This document shows positions 15,795-25,646 of a stretch of DNA of 55,624 bases, piece by piece. Both the position numbers and the translations under genes were made by a program. Source of the DNA: Enterococcaceae bacterium. Lineage in GTDB: Bacteria; Bacillota; Bacilli; Lactobacillales; Enterococcaceae. The stretch lies in the NCBI GenBank assembly GCA_022649665.1, contig JALCOL010000014.1, positions 1-55,624 on the forward strand, in the 5' to 3' direction. Each line of letters opens with the position of its first letter. Within the stretch, counting starts at the first letter, position 1. Under the pieces are notes generated by a model that worked only from the letters and a program-made list of their open reading frames with translations, made no database searches and was not told where the DNA came from.

Positions 15795-16622
15795 GTGCCT
15801 TATAAAAATAATCGAATGAAGTTTGCAGAAAACAAGGAATTGGTGGCACCCGAAGAGATCCGCGAAGCAGTAGAGGATCTGCAGCTTGCCATTGATTTGA
15901 AACAAAAACCAGTCGGCGTGAAATTTTTAAATACGAAAGAAGCCTATGACGAAGCGCCGGGGCGCGCTCCCAAAAGCAAACTCGCATATTGTCAAATGAT
16001 CGCTTATGCCAGAAAAGGAAAAATGATCAAATCGACCGTCGAGCACCACTTGTGCGACGGTGCGACGACGGCGCTCGGACTCGAAGCGAGCACCCCGAAA
16101 ATCGAAAGCGGCGAAGAATATTTTTCTTATCATTTGTTTGAATGCCGGGCGGCTGCCCGCCGGCTGCGCGCCAGCATTCAAAGTCTTGATGGCCGCCAAG
16201 TGCAGACATATGGAATCGTGGTCGGCCCGGCTGATCAGTTTGCGACCGCGCCGGACTTGGTGATCTTGATCGTTGATCCGTATCAAACGATGCGGCTTGT
16301 CCAAGGGTATGAATACAAAACCGGCAAACCGGCTGCGATGCATATCGGGGCAATGCAGGCGATGTGCTCTGAGCTGACCGCCGTACCGCTTTTGAGTGGT
16401 GAAATCAATGTCAGTGTCCTTTGTCCCAGTACGCGGATGCTGTGCCACTGGAAAAAAGAAGACATGGGGATCGCGATCCCGTTTGAAAAATTTTATGAAG
16501 TAGTTGATGGAGTTTTTGCAACGATGAGCACGACTGAATCGAAGCCCAGCAAACGCGCGATCATCGCCCGTTTTGCAGCAGCTGGAAGAACCCTTGATCT
16601 GGATCCGAATGTCGGATATTAA
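15795..16622 (+). CDS. DUF169 family protein of unknown function in the ECF operon
   Basis: 275 residues, soluble, matching the DUF169 (COG2043) family, best known from methanogens and anaerobes and without a proven function. Six cysteines (66, 87, 117, 191, 210, 217) stand in conserved-looking contexts (LAYCQM, HHLCDGAT, FECRAA, AMCSEL, VLCPSTRMLCHW), suggesting a metal or Fe-S site. It starts with GTG 15795, preceded by AAAGGAGAAG. It begins 20 bases after ykoC and ends at a terminator, so it is the last gene of the ykoEDC transcript. The position suggests that it uses, binds or modifies whatever the transporter imports. That is inference. Confidence 0.85.
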   Translation: MPYKNNRMKFAENKELVAPEEIREAVEDLQLAIDLKQKPVGVKFLNTKEAYDEAPGRAPKSKLAYCQMIAYARKGKMIKSTVEHHLCDGATTALGLEASTPKIESGEEYFSYHLFECRAAARRLRASIQSLDGRQVQTYGIVVGPADQFATAPDLVILIVDPYQTMRLVQGYEYKTGKPAAMHIGAMQAMCSELTAVPLLSGEINVSVLCPSTRMLCHWKKEDMGIAIPFEKFYEVVDGVFATMSTTESKPSKRAIIARFAAAGRTLDLDPNVGY

Positions 16623-16676
16623 AATCAAAAAGCCGCCAAAACGATTTTTCCGTTTCCAGCGGCTTTTTGATTGCTT
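16623..16676 (+). terminator. Terminator of the ykoEDC-DUF169 operon
   Basis: A 14-bp perfect stem (16623-16636 with 16659-16672) with T-run directly after the DUF169 stop codon. Confidence 0.88.
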
Positions 16677-16744
16677 TCATGCCAGCATTCTCAGGTTGGC
16701 GAAAAAAACGGAGACTGTTATAATAGTCTCTCGGAGGTCCGCAA

Positions 16745-19117
16745 ATGAAAGAAAAGAAAATAGCGGTGCGCGAGTTCGTCGAGTTTTTGCTGACACGCGG
16801 CGATATCGATAATCGGCTGCGTTCACCGCACACCGCTTCGGAAGGTGCCAAGCTGCACCGCAAGATCCAGAAGCAGATGACCAAAAAAGAAGAAAATTAT
16901 GAAAAAGAAGTTTCGTTTCGGTATCCGCTGCGGCTGAACGGAGAAGACTGGCGCTTAGAAGGCCGTGCCGATGGAGTTTACCAAAGAGCGGGACAGTGGG
17001 TCATCCAAGAGATCAAAACTTCAGGGATCGCCCCTGAGGATCTGCCGGAAAGCCAGTGGGAGTTGTTTCGCGCGCAAGGAGCACTATATGCCTGGATGTT
17101 GATAAAAGAAAAAAATCTCTCAGCAGTCGACGTCGAAGTTCTTTATTTTGAAACACTCAATGAGACGATGACCAGCCGTCTGACCCACTTTACCAAAGCG
17201 GAACTTGATCAGTGGGTCGATTCTTTGGCAGCTGAATATACCAACTGGCTCGTCTATCAAGAAGAATGGCAGAAAAAAGCACGCCAAAGTTTTGAAAAGC
17301 TGAAATTCCCTTATCCCGTTTACCGGTCGGGTCAATATGAAATGGCAAAAACGGTCTATAAAACTATTGCTGCAGAAGGCGAGCTGTTTATCGAAGCACC
17401 GACCGGGATCGGCAAGACGATCTCAACGTTGTTTCCAAGCATCAAAGCGCTCGGCAGTGATTTGGCAGAACGCATTTTTTATTTGACAGCTAAGACGGTC
17501 ACCCAGCGGCAAGTCGAAGAAGCAATCACGCAGATGCGCACGAGCGGGCTGCACTTGAAAAATGTCACGCTGACCGCCAAAGACAAAGTCTGCTTTTTAG
17601 AAAAGCGTGAATGTACACCAGAAGCCTGTCCGTTTGCAAAAGGCTATTATGACCGGCTCCACGAGCATCTTTTACCGATTTTGCAAGAAGCCGAACATTT
17701 TGACCGTCAGACGATCGAAGGATTTGCGCGCAAATATTCGCTTTGTCCATTTGAGCTGGCGCTTGATATCAGCAGCCACTGCGAGCTGATCATCGGCGAC
17801 TACAACTATGTTTATGATCCGCTCGTCTATTTGCGGCGCTTTTTTGAAGAGACAAAAACAGCACAAAATATCTTGCTGGTCGACGAAGCGCATAATCTGC
17901 TGGAGCGCGGGCGCGGGATGTTTTCTGCGGCGCTGTCGACGCGCAGTCTTGCCCGCATGAAGCGCGACCTGAAAAAACTGGAAACGACGAAGCGTTTGAG
18001 CAAAGTCCGCCGCGCCCTCAATGCGGTACTGAAAGAAATCAACCGGCCGGAGATCTCGCTGAAAGAACCGTGGCATCAAAAAGAAGCGTGGCCGACGCTT
18101 GACGGGAAGATTTTAAAATTGGGAGAAGCACTTCATCTTTGGCTGCCTGAGCAGGATAAGGTCGCCGAACAGCTCTTGGAAGCCTATTTTGAAGTCTTGC
18201 ATTACAGCTTGATCCAAGAGTTTTACAACAGCGGCTATGAAACGATTTTGCAAACCGATGAAAGCGGGGAGCGGATCGTCACGCAATTTTGTATCGATCC
18301 TTCAGCGCTTTTAGATCAGCGAAACAAAGCAGCGAAAGCCGCGATCTTCTTTTCGGCAACCCTTTCACCGCTCGCATTCTTCAAAGAGACTTTGGGAGGC
18401 GAGCTGGCAGACAAAGCTTATACATATCGGCTCCCTTCACCGTTCCCGCCAGAGAATCTGCAAGTACTAAGAGCAGATCTGCCGGTCACTTACCGTGAGC
18501 GTGAGGCTACGCTGCCTGAATTGGTCGACCGGCTGGCTGCTTTTGCGGATGAAAAAAAGGGCAACTATTTATTCTTTTTTCCTTCTTACCGCTATTTGGA
18601 ACTGGCAGCACAAGCCTTCAAAGCGAAGTATCCCGCCTTTACCTGCTACCTGCAGGAGCCAGCGATGAATGATGCCGATCGCGAAGCCTTTTTAGCGCAG
18701 CTTCAACCGCATCCTGACCAAGCGACCGCGGCTTTTTGCGTCTTGGGCGGCTTGTTTTCTGAAGGTATCGATTTGAAAGGCGAGCGCTTGAGCGGAGTAG
18801 CGATCGTGACGGTCGGCTTGCCGCAATTTTCATTTGAAAAACGCTTGATCCATGATTATTATGAAGAGAAGAACGGCAAAGGCTACGCTTATGCTTATCA
18901 GCTGCCGGGGCTTGAACGGGTGCTGCAGGCGGCGGGCCGCTTGATCCGCAGCGAAAAAGATGTCGGCAGTGTTCTTTTGATCGATTCAAGGTTTGGACGC
19001 GGACCCTATCCGGCTCTTTTACCACCGAATTGGCAAGTCCAGCGTGCCGGCAATGCGAAAGATATTGCGCGGCGCATGCATACATTTTGGAAACAAAGAA
19101 GAGAGGTTGCAAAATGA
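16745..19117 (+). CDS. Fe-S XPD/DinG-like helicase with N-terminal PD-(D/E)XK nuclease domain
   Basis: 790 residues. Residues 1-170 carry a RecB/Cas4-type nuclease signature: EGAKLH (33-38), GRADG (Asp76), QEIKT (Glu89, Lys91) and a downstream QGALYAW. A superfamily 2 helicase follows with Walker A APTGIGKT (218-225) and DEAH (380-383). Four cysteines typical of the XPD/DinG iron-sulphur cluster (283, 290, 295, 334) lie between them. The C-terminal half has the HELICc motifs (FFSATLSP, and QAAGRLIRS near the end). Known relatives unwind DNA 5' to 3' and process damaged or branched DNA. A CGGAGG site precedes ATG 16745. It overlaps the next gene by four bases. The specific role is unknown; DNA repair is likely. 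Confidence 0.88.
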   Translation: MKEKKIAVREFVEFLLTRGDIDNRLRSPHTASEGAKLHRKIQKQMTKKEENYEKEVSFRYPLRLNGEDWRLEGRADGVYQRAGQWVIQEIKTSGIAPEDLPESQWELFRAQGALYAWMLIKEKNLSAVDVEVLYFETLNETMTSRLTHFTKAELDQWVDSLAAEYTNWLVYQEEWQKKARQSFEKLKFPYPVYRSGQYEMAKTVYKTIAAEGELFIEAPTGIGKTISTLFPSIKALGSDLAERIFYLTAKTVTQRQVEEAITQMRTSGLHLKNVTLTAKDKVCFLEKRECTPEACPFAKGYYDRLHEHLLPILQEAEHFDRQTIEGFARKYSLCPFELALDISSHCELIIGDYNYVYDPLVYLRRFFEETKTAQNILLVDEAHNLLERGRGMFSAALSTRSLARMKRDLKKLETTKRLSKVRRALNAVLKEINRPEISLKEPWHQKEAWPTLDGKILKLGEALHLWLPEQDKVAEQLLEAYFEVLHYSLIQEFYNSGYETILQTDESGERIVTQFCIDPSALLDQRNKAAKAAIFFSATLSPLAFFKETLGGELADKAYTYRLPSPFPPENLQVLRADLPVTYREREATLPELVDRLAAFADEKKGNYLFFFPSYRYLELAAQAFKAKYPAFTCYLQEPAMNDADREAFLAQLQPHPDQATAAFCVLGGLFSEGIDLKGERLSGVAIVTVGLPQFSFEKRLIHDYYEEKNGKGYAYAYQLPGLERVLQAAGRLIRSEKDVGSVLLIDSRFGRGPYPALLPPNWQVQRAGNAKDIARRMHTFWKQRREVAK

Positions 19118-19749
19118 AAATCGCTTTATTCAGTCGTGAAAATTTTAATGAACCTTGGGCGGCGAAAGACTTGGCCGAATGGCTTGATCCCGCTATGACC
19201 GCGGCGGTTTTAGAAGTCAATGATCCTGCCGCCGGAAAAGCTTATCTGCGGCAAAAACACCGCGAAACACTTTTTCATGATTTGGGATTCGCGGTCGACA
19301 AAGGTTCTTATTTTGATCTGAACAACGAACAGTGTGATTGGGAGGAGCTTTTGCAGAAATTTCCGCTGCTGGTTTTTTCTGAAGGCGATCCGGAAAAATA
19401 TTTGGCAAAGATCTCGCCGGAAACCGCTGAAAAGCTGAAAAAGTATCCAGGTGTGATCATCGGTGCCGGCGGCGGGGCAAAAATACTGCTCGAACGCTTC
19501 TTTTTGAATGATCGGGGAGCGGTCCCTGGTCTGGCTGGGCTGGATTTTATCAAGGAGCGTTTTGTGTTCGACTATGAGAATGCAAAAGAGCAGATCATTT
19601 TGATCCAGACGCTGCTGCGCGCTGGACAGCTCGCTCAAGTTTATGCGCTGGGGCGCTTTGGCGGCGTGATGATCACGGAAGGCACGCCGCTGCATTTTTT
19701 AGGAACGCATGCGGTGTTTCCGAATATCGAATTGAACTGGCCAAACTAA
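19114..19749 (+). CDS. Peptidase S51 / class I amidotransferase-like protein of unknown function
   Basis: 211 residues. The VIIGAGGGAKILLE segment at about 145-158 resembles the nucleophile-elbow region of the dipeptidase E / class I glutamine amidotransferase-like fold, but no clear catalytic Ser-His-Glu set can be named, so the assignment is tentative. The ATG is embedded in the stop of the helicase gene (ATGA overlap). The two proteins are therefore translationally coupled and may act together, although no functional link is described that I know of. The longer open frame starting at 19030 lies inside the helicase gene and has no support. Confidence 0.6.
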   Translation: MKIALFSRENFNEPWAAKDLAEWLDPAMTAAVLEVNDPAAGKAYLRQKHRETLFHDLGFAVDKGSYFDLNNEQCDWEELLQKFPLLVFSEGDPEKYLAKISPETAEKLKKYPGVIIGAGGGAKILLERFFLNDRGAVPGLAGLDFIKERFVFDYENAKEQIILIQTLLRAGQLAQVYALGRFGGVMITEGTPLHFLGTHAVFPNIELNWPN

Positions 19750-19795
19750 AAAAAGCTCCAGACTTCTTACGACAGAAGTCCGGAGCTTTTTTGTT
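19749..19795. terminator. Bidirectional terminator between the S51-like gene and ltaS
   Basis: A 19-bp stem with one mismatch (about 19749-19767 with 19774-19792), with A-run on one side and T-run on the other, between two converging genes. Confidence 0.88.
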
Positions 19796-19796
19796 T

Positions 19797-21917
19797 TTAT
19801 TCAGCGGATGAAGAAGCAGCTGCAGTTTCCGGATGAAGCTCTTTGTAGCTCTTCGTCTGGATATCGTTTTTAGTATCACCTTTTTCGGAGTAGATACTGG
19901 TCGATGCTGCACCCTTTTCTTTTTCGATCTTTTCGGCTTTTTTCAGCAGATTTTTGTAACTATAGTCTGCCGGATCGATCGCTTTCAGGCCGCTGTCGGT
20001 ATCGAAGCGGAGCAGATCACCGTTGTTGATCTTGTCGCTCATCGTGAGCTGTTCAGTCACTTGCTCTTGGATCTTTTTGATCTGGGCCTCTTGGGTCGCG
20101 TTCGGCGTGATGACCGCGCCGGTGGCCGTGTCATAGACGGTCCCGCCGTAAGACGTGTATTGCGGTGTTACCCATTCGCCGCTGCGGAAGGAGACGATCT
20201 GATTGCGGTTGCTGGAGAATAAGTCTTGTCCCAGTTGAACATATTTCGTCGTATCCACGCCCAGCAGATGCAAAAGCGTTGGTGCGACATCGACTTCGCC
20301 GCTGTACGTATGATTGATCCCGCCGTTCGTTTGTCCCGGCACATGGATCATAAACGGTACCCGTTGAAGCATCGCATTGTCATAGTCGCTCCACGTATCT
20401 TTGCTCTTGCCTAAAAGTTCCGCCAGATCTGGATTCCGTGAATTCGAGATCCCGTAGTGGTCACCGTAAAGGACGATCACCGAGTTGTCATACAAGCCTG
20501 AGGTCTTCAAGTAGTTGAAGAATTCCGAGATCGCTGTGTCCAGATAATTGGCAGTTGCGAAGTAGCCGTTGATCGTTTGGTCATCTGTCGTCGCTTGCGG
20601 GAAGCCGCCTTCATCGCCAGTGAACGCAGAATACGGATAATGGTTCGAGACTGTGATGAGTTTCGTATAGAACGGCTGCTGCAAGTGCTGCAGATAGTTC
20701 ACGGATTGCTGGAAGAAGTACTTGTCATGCAGTCCATATTGAAATGAGTTTTGATCATTGACATCATAGTAATCAGCATCGAAGAAATATTGATAGCCGA
20801 GATGTTTGTAAGTTTCATTGCGGTTCCAGAAAGTCCCGGCATTCCCGTGGAAAGCGGCCGTTGTGTAGCCTGCGGTCTGACTCAAGATATCCGGAACAGC
20901 TTGGAAAGTATTTTTTCCGCCGAGCTGTGCGAACAGGGAACCTTGATCAAGACCAAAAAGCGAGTTTTCCAGCAAAGTTTCAGCGTCTGATGTTTTTCCG
21001 GCTTTGACTTGGTGGAAGAAATTATCAAAAGAATAGGTGCTGTTGCTGTGATACAAACTGTTGAGGAACGGCGTCACTTCGTGTTCGACACCATTTTCAT
21101 CTTTCAATTTATAATCGATCAGAAACTGCTGGAAGCTTTCCAAGTGGATATAGATCACGTTTTTATTTTTTGCGATCCCGTACATCGAATCGTTCGGTGC
21201 AGTGTAATGCTGTTTGACGTAAGATTGGACTTCCGTCAGATCATTCGGTGAAGCTTCAGCGCGGACTTGATCGGTTTGATACGTTTGGTATCCATCATAT
21301 CCGGTGAAGAAAGTCAGTCCCAGATACTTGACCATATAGTCTCGCGAGAACGTCCGGCCCAAAAGTTCCGAACGGTCCATTTCAGCGATCGATAAATTCA
21401 TCGAGAAGAACAATCCGGCAAAGACCGTGACTGCTAAAGCGACTCGTGCACGAAGCGGTTTCGGATCGACTTTGATCTTTTTGCGCCACAAGAGAAACGT
21501 CAGGATCGGGAGGTCGATCACGTACAAAAGATCATACGGCCGGAACAGCCGCAGCGCACTTTCTCCCAGACCGGAAGCCACCTTGCCGACTCCCAGCATC
21601 GTGTTGACGGTGATGAAGTCGGTAAATTCCCGGTAATAAACGGCATTTGAGAAAATCAAAAGTGTCAAAAGCGCGTAAATCACCATCATCGTGACATAAG
21701 AGCGCACCGGCTTTTTGACGTAGAGCGCGATCGAAAGCAAAAAGACAGTCGTCGCGATCGGATTGATGAAGAGGATGAAGTACTGCAGCGCACTGTCGAC
21801 TCCTAAGTTAAAATCTACAAAATATGAAAAAATGCTTTTCGCCCAAACAAGAATGACTAAGAGAGCGAAAAAGCCCATTCGTCTATTTACCCAACCGGGA
21901 ACTAAAGAACGTTTCAT
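19797..21917 (-). CDS. ltaS: Lipoteichoic acid synthase (LtaS family)
   Basis: 706 residues. Five N-terminal membrane helices (to about residue 175) are followed by an extracellular sulfatase-like domain. By comparison with the S. aureus enzyme, the metal and catalytic residues are Glu260 (YIHLES), catalytic Thr309 (KAGKTSDAE) and Asp486-His487 (YGDHYG). The enzyme polymerises glycerol-phosphate from phosphatidylglycerol onto the lipid anchor at the outer face of the membrane. A possible signal-peptidase-like site lies after the last helix (LSIAEM). The last 90 residues are charged and Ala/Ser-rich. Enterococci often carry two LtaS paralogues; which one this is cannot be told. An AAGGAAG ribosome site precedes the ATG. 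Confidence 0.95.
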   Translation of the reverse strand: MKRSLVPGWVNRRMGFFALLVILVWAKSIFSYFVDFNLGVDSALQYFILFINPIATTVFLLSIALYVKKPVRSYVTMMVIYALLTLLIFSNAVYYREFTDFITVNTMLGVGKVASGLGESALRLFRPYDLLYVIDLPILTFLLWRKKIKVDPKPLRARVALAVTVFAGLFFSMNLSIAEMDRSELLGRTFSRDYMVKYLGLTFFTGYDGYQTYQTDQVRAEASPNDLTEVQSYVKQHYTAPNDSMYGIAKNKNVIYIHLESFQQFLIDYKLKDENGVEHEVTPFLNSLYHSNSTYSFDNFFHQVKAGKTSDAETLLENSLFGLDQGSLFAQLGGKNTFQAVPDILSQTAGYTTAAFHGNAGTFWNRNETYKHLGYQYFFDADYYDVNDQNSFQYGLHDKYFFQQSVNYLQHLQQPFYTKLITVSNHYPYSAFTGDEGGFPQATTDDQTINGYFATANYLDTAISEFFNYLKTSGLYDNSVIVLYGDHYGISNSRNPDLAELLGKSKDTWSDYDNAMLQRVPFMIHVPGQTNGGINHTYSGEVDVAPTLLHLLGVDTTKYVQLGQDLFSSNRNQIVSFRSGEWVTPQYTSYGGTVYDTATGAVITPNATQEAQIKKIQEQVTEQLTMSDKINNGDLLRFDTDSGLKAIDPADYSYKNLLKKAEKIEKEKGAASTSIYSEKGDTKNDIQTKSYKELHPETAAASSSAE

Positions 21918-22089
21918 TCTTAAACTTCCTTTCTAAATGTAGTATGCTATTGGAAGATCGAGATCTTTCAGTTATTTACAATCTGCTTACATTCTACTTT
22001 ACTTTTGGGGAAAGTGTCAATTTGAAGCAGTTCTTTTCCCCGCTCTTTATGTTTATTTATGAAATGAAACTTAAATCAGGAGGAACAAC

Positions 22090-23265
22090 ATGCCCGAACA
22101 AAAACTGATCCGTCAGCTCACGCGCTACAAAAAAGGATACCCGCTGCTCGAAAAAGATACCGTCGCAGAGAAAGAAACCAAGGAATGGTGCCGATTTGTC
22201 GACGAACGCGGGCACTTTGTCGCTTGGGGATATTTAGGAAAACAAAACAAGGGACGCGGCTGGCTTTTTTCGTGGAATGATGCTGCTCCAACTGAACGAT
22301 TCTTCATGCGATTGTTCACGAAAGCTTTTGAAAAACGGACTGCTTTTCAGCAAAATCCGCTGACGGATTGTTTCCGGCTGTTCAACGGCGAAGGCGACGG
22401 ACTGGGCGGGATCACGATCGATGATTATGCCGGGTATCTCGTGATCTCCTGGTACAATGCGACGATCTTTGCTCATCAGGGCGAACTTTTGCGCGCGCTC
22501 ACGCAAGCAGCTGAAAAAACCGGCTTTGCAGTTCACGGGATCTATCAGAAAGAGCGTTTCCCAGGCGGCGCGCAAGCAAGCCACATCGCAGGAGATACCG
22601 CACCCGCGCCGCTCCTCGTCAAAGAGAACGGGGTTTCCTATGCCGTTTATTTAAATGAAGGCTGGATGACCGGGATCTTTTTGGATCAGCGCGAAGTCCG
22701 CGGCAAATTAGTCGACGGACTGGCCCGCGGCGGACGTGTCTTGAATACCTTCAGCTATACCGGCGCTTTTTCGCTGGCGGCACTGATGGGCGGGGCGGCA
22801 CAGACCGTAAATGTCGATCTGGCAAAACGCAGTTTGGCAAAAACGCGCGAACAGTTTGAAATCAACGGCATCGATGCGGATCAAGAAGAGATCCGGGTGA
22901 TGGATGTTTTTGCTTATTTGAAATATGCGGCGAAAAAAAAATTGACATTCGACGTTGTCATTTTGGATCCGCCGAGCTTTGCCCGCAACAAGAAAAAAGT
23001 ATTTTCGGTCGCGAAAGATTACGAGCCGCTGGTCGCAGCGGCACAAAAGCTGATCAAAAACGGGATACTGATCGCTTCGACGAATGCTGCGAATATGGAT
23101 CTGAAACATTTTCGCCGACAAGTTGATGCGGCCCTGCTGGCTGCCGGGCGGGAGTATGCGATCACTGAAATTTTGCGGCTGCCGCCGAACTTTGCCGTCG
23201 ATCCGCATTTTCCGGAAGGCAACTATTTGAAGGTTTTGTTCATCAAATTGAAAGAAGGGAACTAA
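22090..23265 (+). CDS. Class I rRNA (cytosine-5) methyltransferase, RlmI family
   Basis: 391 residues. An N-terminal PUA-like region (about 1-75) is followed by an RlmI-type central domain and a Rossmann methyltransferase domain. The SAM-binding loop is VLNTFSYTGAFSLAA (about 217-231) and the catalytic motif VILDPPSFARNK is near 296-307. RlmI methylates C1962 of 23S rRNA in E. coli; the Firmicute relatives are less studied, so the target base is inferred. ATG 22090 follows AGGAGGAACAAC. aroD begins three bases after the stop, so the two genes are co-transcribed. Confidence 0.88.
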   Translation: MPEQKLIRQLTRYKKGYPLLEKDTVAEKETKEWCRFVDERGHFVAWGYLGKQNKGRGWLFSWNDAAPTERFFMRLFTKAFEKRTAFQQNPLTDCFRLFNGEGDGLGGITIDDYAGYLVISWYNATIFAHQGELLRALTQAAEKTGFAVHGIYQKERFPGGAQASHIAGDTAPAPLLVKENGVSYAVYLNEGWMTGIFLDQREVRGKLVDGLARGGRVLNTFSYTGAFSLAALMGGAAQTVNVDLAKRSLAKTREQFEINGIDADQEEIRVMDVFAYLKYAAKKKLTFDVVILDPPSFARNKKKVFSVAKDYEPLVAAAQKLIKNGILIASTNAANMDLKHFRRQVDAALLAAGREYAITEILRLPPNFAVDPHFPEGNYLKVLFIKLKEGN

Positions 23266-23268
23266 TTT

Positions 23269-24006
23269 ATGGATGCGCTGTTTTTTGAAGAAAAAGTGCC
23301 GCGGATCTGCGTCGCTTTGACCAGCCGCGACCGCACAAGTCTGCTGGAAAGCTGCCGAAAAGCGGCCGCCGCCGGGGCGGAGATCTTAGAGTGGCGAAGC
23401 GACCTGTATGCTGGAGACGACGCTGCGGAGATGCTGGTGGAGCTCGCACACGCCAGCCGCTTGCCGTTGATCGCGACTTACCGCTCGAAAGCGGAAGGCG
23501 GCGAAACCAGCCGTGAATGTCCCCGAACGGCGGAAGAGATCTTTCAATTATTGCAAAGCCTGCTCGCGTGCGGTGCGGCCGATTGGATCGATGTCGAGCT
23601 TGCGCTGCCTTTTCAAAAAGAATTGGTCTTGGCGGCTCATCAGCAGGATCAAGGAGTGATCATGAGCCGTCATTATTTTCAAGAGACTCCGAACGATGCC
23701 GTTCTTCAAAAAGACTTTGAAGCGATGCAGGCTTACGGGGCAGATGTGCTGAAGCTCGCGGTGATGCCGCAAAACCTGCCAGACGTTTTGCGATTCATGG
23801 ATTTTTCCGCCAAATTTGCCGAAACGGCGAGCGAGCCTTTGATCACGATGAGCATGGGCAAGCTCGGTACATTGACGCGCTTGGGCGGCGCGGTCACAGG
23901 ATCGGTGCTGACCTTTGCCGCGCTTGATGCTGCAGAAGCTTCGGCTCCGGGGCAGCTGCCGCTCGCATTTGTCCGCGAATTTTTAAAGAATTATCGCAAA
24001 TTTTGA
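23269..24006 (+). CDS. aroD: Type I 3-dehydroquinate dehydratase
   Basis: 245 residues, a complete TIM barrel of the type I family. It catalyses the third step of the shikimate pathway through a Schiff base. Visible residues are Glu41 and Arg43 in EWRSD, His135 in SRHYF and the Schiff-base Lys162 in DVLKLAVMP. The start ATG is three bases after the rRNA methyltransferase stop and uses the AGAAGGGA sequence at the end of that gene. The remaining shikimate genes are not in the window. Confidence 0.95.
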   Translation: MDALFFEEKVPRICVALTSRDRTSLLESCRKAAAAGAEILEWRSDLYAGDDAAEMLVELAHASRLPLIATYRSKAEGGETSRECPRTAEEIFQLLQSLLACGAADWIDVELALPFQKELVLAAHQQDQGVIMSRHYFQETPNDAVLQKDFEAMQAYGADVLKLAVMPQNLPDVLRFMDFSAKFAETASEPLITMSMGKLGTLTRLGGAVTGSVLTFAALDAAEASAPGQLPLAFVREFLKNYRKF

Positions 24007-24051
24007 GAGTTTTCAACCAAATCAAAAGACAAATGAGAAATTAAAGAGTAA

Positions 24052-25437
<1,386 letters not shown>

Positions 25438-25452
25438 ACCAAAAGAGATGAT

Positions 25453-25552
25453 GACTTAAGTGCCAGGTTTCAAGAAAGAAGAAGCTTAGTTGGCACCCTG
25501 TTCATTCGGCTAGCGGGACCGTGACTGATTTATGTCACGGTCCCTTTGTTTT
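25453..25552 (+). repeat. Dispersed intergenic repeat, divergent copy R3, ending in a terminator hairpin
   Basis: It keeps the layout of the other copies: AAGTGCCAGGTTTCAAGAAA, GAAGAAGCTTAG, a TTCATTCGGC segment, and a terminal hairpin (25515-25525 with 25534-25544, 11 bp perfect) plus TTTGTTTT. The sequence has drifted more than in R1, R2 and R4. It probably terminates gdhA. Confidence 0.6.
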
Positions 25553-25573
25553 ACGTGCGTCAAATAGTTTTTC

Positions 25574-25602
25574 TTGAAAATTCGTTATAGAACCGATACT
25601 CT
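25574..25602 (+). promoter_or_regulatory. Possible pgi promoter
   Basis: -35 TTGAAA (25574-25579), a 17-base spacer and a weak -10 TACTCT (25597-25602). It lies between the gdhA terminator and the pgi start. Confidence 0.4.
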
Positions 25603-25646
25603 GTAGGTAGCAAGTGATCTGTGATTTACCAATAAGGAGGAAGAAA

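Noticed and set aside
16745-19117. Type IV CRISPR helicase (CasDinG) or Cas4 fusion
   Set aside because: No cas genes or repeat arrays occur in the window. The architecture fits general Fe-S helicase-nucleases of Firmicutes.
20751-21636. Open frames on the plus strand inside ltaS
   Set aside because: They are antisense shadows of a well-conserved gene, and their translations show no domain features.
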